A stretch of DNA of 64,000 nucleotides from assembly GCA_024233875.1 (NCBI GenBank), contig JACKPB010000005.1:124001-188000 (forward strand), in the 5' to 3' direction. Both the position numbers and the translations under genes were made by a program. Positions 18,612 through 26,515 of the stretch are shown here, piece by piece; the stretch's first letter is position 1; each line of letters starts with the position of its first letter. The notes under the pieces were generated by a model that ran no database searches, was not told the DNA's origin, and saw only the letters and a program-made list of their open reading frames with translations. The stretch is from Leptospiraceae bacterium. Lineage in GTDB: Bacteria > Spirochaetota > Leptospiria > Leptospirales > Leptospiraceae.

Positions 18612-20317
18612 ATTGCACCATTCAATAACCTGAAGAAGAAGATCAGGAGTAATGTAAAGAGTAAAGCCGTAGAGGAAAACGCCAGATAATTGGAAGTGTC
18701 ACCGGATTCAACCTGTCGTATCCAATATTTCCCAAGATCTAAAAATCGTAAAATCTGCTTTTTAATTGTGAGATCAATAAGGGAATCCTGTTCTTTCCTA
18801 CTCATTGTAATACCTATTGAGTTGCTCAGAGGATCGGAGATTACCGATGCAGGTATAGAGAGTTCCGCACCATTATATTTGTTTCCACAATCCCAGCCCT
18901 TTCGAATTGTAATTACGTGGGAAAATTTTCCGTACACAATGAACAGGAAGTACAGGTTAAATAGGATATTGATAAAAAATATTATCCTGAAACGATCTTT
19001 AAACTCAGCATCTACAAACGGTAAATCAAAATAGAGGAAGAGTACATTGATCAGTAGAGGCATCATCAGAAGTAGATAGGAAAGATACATAAAGGTATTA
19101 AAAAAATTCTTTGTAATACGATAACCCTCAAGATGATCCTTTAGTTTTTTTTCAGGGATTGAAAGGGCAATAGATAAGTACAATTTCAAATGCGCACCGA
19201 GCCCCATAACCAAACCCAGAATAAAAATGATCATAGAAGGCAAAATGACCAGAGCCTTCCCTTCCGGTAAATCTATAAGTCTGGAAATAATATAAAGGTA
19301 AGTTGATTCTGATAAAAATCCCAAAGTCCCGGGAAGAGCAGCAAAACTAAATGTTCCGAGACCAATCAAAACCACCGGAAGACCTGTCAATCGACCGATG
19401 CCTTTGATTTCATCGAGAATATTATTCTGAGCCAGATCCCCCATGAATCCATACATAAGAAATTGATAGGTTTTAGAGATGGAGTGATGAAGTATCGTTA
19501 GATAAAAGAGAATCAAAAACATATTTGCAAAGTTTTCCATGTTTTCGGATGGATTGGAAATCCAAAACTTATATAAGAATGCACACAACCAGATGAAGTT
19601 GGATTTTTCTATTGTGCTATACGCTAAGATTCTTTTTACATCTCTACTGAAAAATGCTGTCACTCCTCCGAGAAAGATTCCTATACCCGCTATAGGTACG
19701 AGGATTTTGTAACTGAATCCCGGAAGCCACATTGGGTCGAAATGCTGCATAAAAAGAAGAATGGGTAAATTTAGAGCAACCCCCGAATAAGTGGCGGATG
19801 TAGAACTGGGAGATCCCTCATGCAAATCGGGGTACCAGGAATGGGTGATTGAAAATGCTGACTTTATGAGAAGACCTAGAAGTAAGGAATAGATACCGAA
19901 AGTGTTTCCATTCGGTAAGTATACCCAAGTAGCCAGTAGAATAGCTGAGATACCACTTCCAGTAAAAAGTGCGATCAGACTCTTGGTTCTCTTTTCATGA
20001 AACGGAAGACCTGAGTAAACGATGAGTGCACCGAAGGTGGAAAGTTCCCAAAATATAGGAAGTAAGATCGTCTTTCCTGAAAGATATGCACCGGCCAATC
20101 CCGCATAGAGAAGTAAATAGCCTACCGGTACTTCCCAATCCTTATCATTAGTTTCATCATCCGTATATAGGTAGATACTCAGACCTACAATCGTTTGAAG
20201 AGACAAACCCAGAATGGTCGGAAAATTCTCGAAATTCCAAATGACACCGAACTTCTCCATTATGAAAAATGGTACAAATAGAGAAATTAAGAACAAAACT
20301 CTAAAAAAATAATACAT
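18599..20317 (-). CDS. HyfB-like antiporter-type membrane subunit
   Basis: A 572-residue NuoL/N-family subunit with about 14 membrane segments. The expected Glu is Glu91 (FWELSTFG), the first conserved Lys is Lys152 (LLIKSAFSITHSWYPDLHEG) and the DVKRILAYSTIEK motif is present. At the position where many pump subunits have a second Lys (SGVxLK) the sequence reads SGVALN, Asn183. The ribosome site AAAGGGGG (20322-20329 on the minus strand) lies four bases before the ATG and is one of the strongest in the window. The first membrane subunit gene of the operon, 26 bases after the small secreted protein. Confidence 0.88.
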   Translation of the reverse strand: MYYFFRVLFLISLFVPFFIMEKFGVIWNFENFPTILGLSLQTIVGLSIYLYTDDETNDKDWEVPVGYLLLYAGLAGAYLSGKTILLPIFWELSTFGALIVYSGLPFHEKRTKSLIALFTGSGISAILLATWVYLPNGNTFGIYSLLLGLLIKSAFSITHSWYPDLHEGSPSSTSATYSGVALNLPILLFMQHFDPMWLPGFSYKILVPIAGIGIFLGGVTAFFSRDVKRILAYSTIEKSNFIWLCAFLYKFWISNPSENMENFANMFLILFYLTILHHSISKTYQFLMYGFMGDLAQNNILDEIKGIGRLTGLPVVLIGLGTFSFAALPGTLGFLSESTYLYIISRLIDLPEGKALVILPSMIIFILGLVMGLGAHLKLYLSIALSIPEKKLKDHLEGYRITKNFFNTFMYLSYLLLMMPLLINVLFLYFDLPFVDAEFKDRFRIIFFINILFNLYFLFIVYGKFSHVITIRKGWDCGNKYNGAELSIPASVISDPLSNSIGITMSRKEQDSLIDLTIKKQILRFLDLGKYWIRQVESGDTSNYLAFSSTALLFTLLLIFFFRLLNGAIWNI

Positions 20318-20321
20318 GTAG

Positions 20322-20329
20322 CCCCCTTT
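20322..20329 (-). promoter_or_regulatory. Strong ribosome binding site for the HyfB-like gene
   Basis: AAAGGGGG on the minus strand, four bases before the ATG at 20317. It fixes that start and suggests strong translation of the operon after the small leader gene. Confidence 0.7.
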
Positions 20330-20343
20330 AATTAGCTAATATC

Positions 20344-20661
20344 TTAAGTAAGAACTGAGGGTGGAGGTAGATTGAGAAGTGAGGTTAAAAGGATTAATCT
20401 GTGGAAATCTATTTGATTCAAGTTAAAGAAATGAAAAACACAATCCAGATCTGACCTAAGAAAATGTATGGTCATTCCTGAATAATTGTATTCTAGTTCT
20501 TCCTCTGACTCTAGTACAAGGTTGAAATCTGTTAAAAATTGAGAGGATGTGTAGATATCCATTTCCTTTTCAGTTCGGGTGGAGAATTGTAAGGAAGTGG
20601 ATAGGAAATTAAACAAAAGCAAACAAAGGAAAAACATTTTAAAAAATTTTGCTTTTATCAT
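20344..20661 (-). CDS. Small secreted protein of unknown function, first gene of the hydrogenase-4-like operon
   Basis: A 105-residue protein with a Lys-rich start and a hydrophobic segment (FFLCLLLFNFLSTSLQ) that reads as a signal peptide or anchor. The remaining ~80 residues are acidic and then hydrophobic and match no family I know. The stop lies 26 bases before the HyfB-like gene on the same strand, so cotranscription is likely. A TATAAT box on the minus strand (20681-20686) lies 20 bases before the ATG without a good -35. It could be an accessory or assembly factor for the complex; this is a guess from position only. Confidence 0.6.
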   Translation of the reverse strand: MIKAKFFKMFFLCLLLFNFLSTSLQFSTRTEKEMDIYTSSQFLTDFNLVLESEEELEYNYSGMTIHFLRSDLDCVFHFFNLNQIDFHRLILLTSLLNLPPPSVLT

Positions 20662-20841
20662 TATGGATACAAGTTAAAATATTATAAAATTTTTGTAAAC
20701 TATTAATAGACAAAATAAATCATACCGTTAATTTGAAGGTAATCGGTGCTTAGGAATTTTCCTTATAATTATCTTTTATGGAGAAGAATGATTCCATTCA
20801 ATCGACCTCATCAAAGAGAAACTGGTTCTTAAAATATACAA

Positions 20842-21909
20842 ATGAAAAAAGTATTGGTACTAACTAAATTCGGTGAATGGAATGAATCCTCCAGAATACG
20901 CTTTTATCAATACTATCCCGGACTTGAAGAATCCGGTACTGTGATCAAAACAGTACCATTGTTTTCAGATTCTATTTCAGAGACTTTCTATCATTCCTAT
21001 CGCTCAAATACTTTCTCTACTCTCTTCGGCTCTCTCAAACGTCTATTTGTACTATTGATTGAAAAGAAATATGATGTTCTCTGGTTAGATACAGAAGCTA
21101 TCCCATACTTACCTTTCCTATTTGAATCCTTTATCTTACCTCTAGATAAAAAATTAATTCTGGATCTCGGTGATGCCACTCATTACAAATATGAGAAGAA
21201 TAAGAGATTTTTAACAAGATGGATTTTGGATGATAAAATAAGCGGTTTGGTTCAGAGGGCTGACTCAATCATTACCAGAAACTCAAATCTGTTTACTTAT
21301 GCAAACTCAGTAAATCCGGGAAAGGTTGTTCTCATACCACCAGCTTTGCATCCTTCTCTCATTCAAAAAAAATTATCCTCATTCTCTGATCCGGAAAAAA
21401 CAGAAATCATCCTCGGATGGACGGGATCTCCCTATTCCAGTAGATTTCTATACTCTCTTTACGGCCCACTTAAGGAACTTTCCAGATCTTTTCGTCTAAA
21501 AATCATTCTCATCGGTGCTGAAGAGTCAATTGACCTTCCCATTCGCAAAACACATTACCAATTTAGCCGGGAAGATGAAATGCAAATCTTAGATTCTATT
21601 GACATAGGATTGATGCCCCTCCCCAGATCTCTCAGGGAAACAGGATCCTCAGGATATAAAGTTATGAAGTACATGGCTAGGGGCAAGGCTGTTCTCGCAT
21701 CGGATATCGGAGGTGCTCGTGATCTTATTCATCACGGTGAAAATGGGTTTCTCTGTAAAAACGCTGATGATTGGTATCTCTCGATGAGACTTTTTATTGA
21801 ATCACCTTCTAATATCTCGCTATATGGAGAAAAAGCATTTCAATCTGTAAAATCAAAAAACTCATTTGATTCAAATTTAAAGAAGATCGCAGGAGAAATT
21901 TTTTCTTAG
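20842..21909 (+). CDS. Group 1/GT4-type glycosyltransferase
   Basis: A 355-residue cytoplasmic GT-B fold enzyme. The N-terminal half starts MKKVLVLTKFGEWNESSRIRFYQY, with SSRIRFYQY typical of a subgroup acting in surface polysaccharide synthesis. The C-terminal half has LGWTGSPYSSRFL, ILDSIDIGLMPLPRS and the nucleotide-sugar binding segment GYKVMKYMARGKAVLASDIGGARDLI. Donor and acceptor cannot be named. It is isolated, between the divergent Ehr-like operon and the convergent dehydrogenase gene, rather than in a sugar cluster. No strong ribosome site precedes the ATG. Confidence 0.85.
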   Translation: MKKVLVLTKFGEWNESSRIRFYQYYPGLEESGTVIKTVPLFSDSISETFYHSYRSNTFSTLFGSLKRLFVLLIEKKYDVLWLDTEAIPYLPFLFESFILPLDKKLILDLGDATHYKYEKNKRFLTRWILDDKISGLVQRADSIITRNSNLFTYANSVNPGKVVLIPPALHPSLIQKKLSSFSDPEKTEIILGWTGSPYSSRFLYSLYGPLKELSRSFRLKIILIGAEESIDLPIRKTHYQFSREDEMQILDSIDIGLMPLPRSLRETGSSGYKVMKYMARGKAVLASDIGGARDLIHHGENGFLCKNADDWYLSMRLFIESPSNISLYGEKAFQSVKSKNSFDSNLKKIAGEIFS

Positions 21910-21974
21910 ACTAATACATTGGAAGGAAAAAGCGAAAGACATATTCTTACAATCTTAGAGATGATTTAGTTGGA

Positions 21975-23426
21975 TCAGTGATTCAGCCCTCCCCAACATA
22001 GATACTTCGTCTGAAGAAATTCTTCCATTCCATATTTTGAACCTTCTCTCCCATATCCGGAGAACTTGATTCCTCCAAAAGGAATTTGTTCAGATGAAAT
22101 TATCCCCTCATTGATCCCGATCATTCCGTATTCCAACAACTCGGAAAATTTCCAGATTCTCGAGACTGATTCGGTGAAAAGATATGCTGCCAAACCATAT
22201 TCAGTATCATTAGCAAGTTGAAGAGCTTCAGAATCCGTTTGGAATGATTGGATAGCCGCTACAGGACCAAAAGTCTCTTCTTTACAAATTTTCATCTCCG
22301 AATGAATGCCTGTCAGAAGTGTGGGCTCAAAAAAATTTCCTCCCAATCTATGTCGATTTCCACCCGTTTTCAGGGATGCACCTTTTTGAATCGCATCCTG
22401 AATATGGGAATTGACCTTTTCTACAGCCTGGGGATTGATCAATGGCCCCTGATCTATCTCCTCTTCCAAACCATTCCCCACTTTCAAAGACTCGATTTTT
22501 ATTTTCAATTTATTTGAAAATTCATCCAACACATTTGCATGGACATAAAACCTATTAACACATACACAGGTCTGTCCCGAATTTCTGAACTTTGCTGATA
22601 GAGCACCCTCAACTGCTTTCTCTATATTTGCATCCTCAAAGACCAGAAAGGGAGCATTTCCTCCCAATTCCAAACTCATTTTTTTTACAGAAGATGCAGA
22701 CTTTTGTGAAAGAAGAATTCCGGTCCGTGTGGATCCGGTAAAACTAATTTTCCTTACGATTGGATTTGTGCACAATTCTTCACCGATCGATTCAAAATCC
22801 CCAAAGACCAAATTCCAGACTCCCGGCGGAATCCCTGCTTCTTCTCCTAACTGAACGAGGGCCAAGGCTGTGAGTGGAGTCAATTCGGATGGTTTCGAAA
22901 CAACCGTGCAACCGGCAGCAAAGGCAGCAGATACTTTTCGGATCATCATAGCCGCAGGAAAATTCCAGGGTGTGATGGTCGCAATTACACCGATAGGTTC
23001 CTTCTGAACCAAAATTCGGGTATCGGCTCGATGGGATGGAATTGTATCACCGTAACTTCGAACTGCCTCTTCCGAAAACCATTCAATGTATGAATTTGCA
23101 TAACGGATTTCCCCCATTGCTTCAGTTAGAGATTTTCCCTGCTCCAGTGTCATTATCCGGGCGAGATCTTCCGTATTGGTTTCGATGAGTGAAAACCATT
23201 TTTTTAAAATTTTAGATCTGAATTTAGCAGGTTTTTGCTTCCATTCTAGAAATACAGAGGAAGCGGCTTCGATCGCTTTCGATGTTTCAGATTTTCCTCC
23301 CATGGGAAGACTAGCAATGATCTCATTTGTTGCCGGGTTTTCGACCTGAAATTTCTTTTCTGAATCTATCCATTTTCCGTTTATATAGAGTTTGTCTTTA
23401 AGCAGATTTTTATTATTTAGTTTCAT
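21975..23426 (-). CDS. gabD: NAD(P)-dependent succinate-semialdehyde dehydrogenase
   Basis: A 483-residue aldehyde dehydrogenase of the GabD type, oxidising succinate semialdehyde to succinate. Seen in sequence: the cofactor region ITPWNFPAAMMIRKVSAAFAAG, the general-base Glu in MSLELGGNAPF, the catalytic Cys in NSGQTCVCVNRF and the C-terminal KFSGYGREGSKYGMEEFLQTKY. The paired Cys after the nucleophile (TCVC) is usual for GabD. No GABA transaminase gene is near, so the in vivo aldehyde is uncertain. The gene stands alone. Confidence 0.9.
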   Translation of the reverse strand: MKLNNKNLLKDKLYINGKWIDSEKKFQVENPATNEIIASLPMGGKSETSKAIEAASSVFLEWKQKPAKFRSKILKKWFSLIETNTEDLARIMTLEQGKSLTEAMGEIRYANSYIEWFSEEAVRSYGDTIPSHRADTRILVQKEPIGVIATITPWNFPAAMMIRKVSAAFAAGCTVVSKPSELTPLTALALVQLGEEAGIPPGVWNLVFGDFESIGEELCTNPIVRKISFTGSTRTGILLSQKSASSVKKMSLELGGNAPFLVFEDANIEKAVEGALSAKFRNSGQTCVCVNRFYVHANVLDEFSNKLKIKIESLKVGNGLEEEIDQGPLINPQAVEKVNSHIQDAIQKGASLKTGGNRHRLGGNFFEPTLLTGIHSEMKICKEETFGPVAAIQSFQTDSEALQLANDTEYGLAAYLFTESVSRIWKFSELLEYGMIGINEGIISSEQIPFGGIKFSGYGREGSKYGMEEFLQTKYLCWGGLNH

Positions 23427-23466
23427 AGCTTACAATTTCAATTTAGACCATCGAAGTCTCATTGTA

Positions 23467-23928
23467 TTACTCTACCAGATACAAATCCTTTACCAAAGCA
23501 TTTCCATTTTTATCAATAACTATTTCGATCTTTGACTTTCCGTGACGGACAATTGTATCGTAATGCTCTGCTTTACCTTCCGGAATAAAAAACTTCTCTA
23601 TACCCGCACGAAAGAGTCCCGATTGACACTCTCCATGCAATACAGAATCACAGTGATTTCTGTTTGTAGAACAGGAATCAAGATAGGAAGCAGTTTCTTC
23701 CCCCAAATGCAGGCAGATGCATTGACTTCCCTGTGATTCACAGGGATTGAATCCATAGTCTATTCGATAGGTTACATAATGTCCAGAAAGAAGATCAATC
23801 GGATCGAAACCTGAAATGGGTAGTACATAGCTCAGTCCGGTTTGACGAGTATGAATTTTTTTGAACATTAGGAAAAGCAAACTAAAAATAGGAATCAATA
23901 CACTCAGAATCAACAACTTATTTCTCAC
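23467..23928 (-). CDS. GDYXXLXY-family protein
   Basis: A 153-residue protein with an N-terminal membrane anchor (LLILSVLIPIFSLLFLMF) and an extracytoplasmic domain. The naming motif appears in altered form as LLSGHYVTYRIDY, with His in place of Asp. The middle is unusually rich in cysteine for this genome (six Cys between NPCESQ and GECQSG), which suggests disulfides. GDYXXLXY proteins are commonly encoded beside DUF2157 membrane proteins, as here, where it overlaps that gene by four bases (ATGA). The function of the pair is unknown. Confidence 0.75.
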   Translation of the reverse strand: MRNKLLILSVLIPIFSLLFLMFKKIHTRQTGLSYVLPISGFDPIDLLSGHYVTYRIDYGFNPCESQGSQCICLHLGEETASYLDSCSTNRNHCDSVLHGECQSGLFRAGIEKFFIPEGKAEHYDTIVRHGKSKIEIVIDKNGNALVKDLYLVE

Positions 23929-25043
23929 AACAACCTCCTGAGATTGAGAAATATCCGTTCTCTATTCTTTAGGTAGAGGACAGAAATCCCTACAATGAGG
24001 ATCCCTGAAAAAATCAAACCTACTCCCGTAAACGCCAGTGACTCCATAATTTCAAAGTAAATTACTAGAAATCTCAGTCCTATGACAATAATTGAAAATT
24101 CAAACATTCGGGGATAATCAAAACTATGAAAGAGAAATGCAATGGAAAACCAGATCAAAATGAAGAGAATTGCAAGTGTAGATCTTTCCGGATTGCGAAA
24201 CAGTAAACTATATGAGTAGTAACCGTAGAGAAAAATCCCCAAACTATAGATTATCATTTCTTTTTTCTTCTCAGTGAAATAGAGTATTCCTGCATAAGCT
24301 AGAGATGAAATTATAAATGGTAGGTAAATGTACAGCATGAAATCATTATGATTAGAATTCTTATAGAGAGTGAGAAGAATAAGAGTTCCGAGCATAAAAT
24401 TTAAAATTGAATAAAACACAACCGAGGACCCAAATTGTCTGAGTCCTAAGTCCCCTGTCCTCAGGATGAGTGATCCGATGAGGATGAAGGTTGAAGGTAC
24501 TACAAGTGTGAATACACCAACAATCTCTTTTAGACTAAAAAAATTTGAGTTCGTTTGTAGGTAGAAACCCAGAGTATAAAGAAGGCTAATGAGCCAGAAA
24601 TGAGAAGGAAATTTGCTTTCTGAAAAAAGGACTATAGGAAGGGAAATGAAACACCAGAAACCGAGTGCCTGGTACAATTCACCTCCGGTATGAAATATCT
24701 GTGAAATCAATCCTATAGACGCTAGAATTGCTATGACAAAAGCAATGATCAGAGAATCTTTCCATCTCGGTAGATTTTGAGATTCCGAAAAATAGATTCC
24801 TGCCCCCAATCCCAAAAGAATAGAAAAATCCAAAATTAGTTTGATAAAGTCCGGAATCTCTTCCCAATTGGAAGCTATCAATGAAATCAATCCGATTCCA
24901 ATCACTACAATGCCCAGAGTTATGATTGTGTAGATTCCTAAGGAGGAGGAATTGTTTTTCTCGAATTCTAAAATTTGTAATTTCTGATCTTCTGAAATAA
25001 ACTTTTTTTCAACCCAGGTATCTATTTTTTTATTCAATCTCAT
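23925..25043 (-). CDS. DUF2157 membrane protein
   Basis: A 372-residue protein with a short cytoplasmic start (KKIDTWVEKKFISEDQKLQIL), as is typical of DUF2157, and then about 10-12 membrane segments beginning GIYTIITLGIVVIGIGLISLIASNW. The phrase ASNWEEIPDFIKL is the usual DUF2157 signature. Function unknown. It sits 12 bases after the SpoIIE phosphatase gene and overlaps the GDYXXLXY gene, so the three form one transcription unit. Confidence 0.8.
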   Translation of the reverse strand: MRLNKKIDTWVEKKFISEDQKLQILEFEKNNSSSLGIYTIITLGIVVIGIGLISLIASNWEEIPDFIKLILDFSILLGLGAGIYFSESQNLPRWKDSLIIAFVIAILASIGLISQIFHTGGELYQALGFWCFISLPIVLFSESKFPSHFWLISLLYTLGFYLQTNSNFFSLKEIVGVFTLVVPSTFILIGSLILRTGDLGLRQFGSSVVFYSILNFMLGTLILLTLYKNSNHNDFMLYIYLPFIISSLAYAGILYFTEKKKEMIIYSLGIFLYGYYSYSLLFRNPERSTLAILFILIWFSIAFLFHSFDYPRMFEFSIIVIGLRFLVIYFEIMESLAFTGVGLIFSGILIVGISVLYLKNRERIFLNLRRLL

Positions 25044-25055
25044 AAATTATCCATC

Positions 25056-26402
25056 TCAAATTGTTTGAGCTTTGATTTCTTCGCTGTACTCTATTCCTAT
25101 AACTGTAATATCATCCTGAATTTGTTCTTTTCCTACAAATTCATTCAATTGAGAGATGAGAGTATTCATAATGGAACTTACAGATTTCGATGCCTGCTTT
25201 TCAATAATATTTATCACCCTCCTATCACCGTATTCTTCGTTCTCATTATTGAACTCTTCGTACAGTCCATCGGTAAATAAAAGAATCTTATCTCCGGGGT
25301 TGAATTTAAAGACAGACTCATTGAATTTAGAATTTTCCATCATCCCGAGAATCCGTCCTGTTTTTGGAAGAACTTTTACCTGCCCATTTTGAATGAAGAC
25401 CTGATCGGGATGACCTGCGGATGCATACACAAATTCATTATAATCCAAATTGATATCAGCAATAAAAAAACTAAATATGCAATCCAGGTGATAGTATTTA
25501 TTATAAAACATATAATTCAAAATATCTATGACCATCTGAGGTGATTTCGATGCAGTTTTTACAGATTCATACTCACTCTTGATGAGCATTGTTATAAGTG
25601 CCGCCTGAACTCCATGACCGGTAGCATCGGCAAGCATTATCCTAATTTTTCCATTTTCTAATTTAGTAATATCAAATATATCTCCACCCACATCTTCCAA
25701 AGGGAGATACTGAGAAATCACTTCCAGACCGGAAAAGTTCAAAGTCCCGGAGGGGATCAATTTGTTTTGAATTCTTTTGGCAAGACTCAAATCACTTTTT
25801 AAGCTCGAAATCAACCTTTCCCTCTCAAACTGAATCCTTATAGTTTTGCTATTGATTCGTTCGCGAATGTTTCCGAGGATTGGACCTATAATCACAGCAA
25901 AAAGAATAAACCCTCCTCCGAATATAAAGAACCTATCGATAGGAATCGGACTGAGAACTTTGATCAAAATTGTATATTGAATTAGGAAAAAGAAATTTGT
26001 AAAGATAATGAGGATCCTTGAAAAATTCATGACAATCACCGGCCAGATAAAAGAAGCCATGGCGATATTGATGTTCCAGGCCAGAATTAAATTTTCTGTT
26101 TTTTGAAATATTGCTCCGTAGGAAAAAAAAGTGAAGGAGACAATCAAAAATACAACAGCTGCAAATTCTGCCTGAATCTTTTTGCGGGAATGGAGAAACA
26201 GCATGAAGAATCCCACAAAGACGCTGAAGAGTCTCATGAAGAAGAAGGAGATCCAATGTTCATTGAGTGCAAAGTAGTCATAGAGACTGAAAAGCATTAT
26301 CCCGAAAGAAGAAAGTGAGATAAAATAAGGAAAGCCGGAATCATTTTGTTTTTTTAATTCTTCTTTCCAATATTTGTAGTATTCGATGTCTTCTCCCTGC
26401 AC
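25056..26402 (-). CDS. Membrane PP2C-type (SpoIIE/RsbU) serine phosphatase
   Basis: A 448-residue signalling phosphatase. About six membrane segments fill residues 20-190, followed by a linker and the SpoIIE domain (about residues 215-440), with AKRIQNKLIPSG, YLPLEDVGGDIFDI, MLADATGHGVQAALITMLIK, YASAGHPDQVFI and KILLFTDGLYEEF supplying the metal-binding Asp residues. Such proteins usually dephosphorylate anti-sigma-factor antagonists; no partner is encoded nearby. The start is GTG (26400-26402) with only a weak ribosome site. It heads a three-gene operon with DUF2157 and GDYXXLXY proteins. Confidence 0.88.
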   Translation of the reverse strand: MQGEDIEYYKYWKEELKKQNDSGFPYFISLSSFGIMLFSLYDYFALNEHWISFFFMRLFSVFVGFFMLFLHSRKKIQAEFAAVVFLIVSFTFFSYGAIFQKTENLILAWNINIAMASFIWPVIVMNFSRILIIFTNFFFLIQYTILIKVLSPIPIDRFFIFGGGFILFAVIIGPILGNIRERINSKTIRIQFERERLISSLKSDLSLAKRIQNKLIPSGTLNFSGLEVISQYLPLEDVGGDIFDITKLENGKIRIMLADATGHGVQAALITMLIKSEYESVKTASKSPQMVIDILNYMFYNKYYHLDCIFSFFIADINLDYNEFVYASAGHPDQVFIQNGQVKVLPKTGRILGMMENSKFNESVFKFNPGDKILLFTDGLYEEFNNENEEYGDRRVINIIEKQASKSVSSIMNTLISQLNEFVGKEQIQDDITVIGIEYSEEIKAQTI

Positions 26403-26515
26403 GATTCTATTCTTTTTCTAGATTTCATCTAATAATGAAAGAATTTTTTTTTATTCAAAAATGATTTTTTAACAAAACCCGAAAAGAACTCTTTTTATTT
26501 TAGTACTGAATTGGT

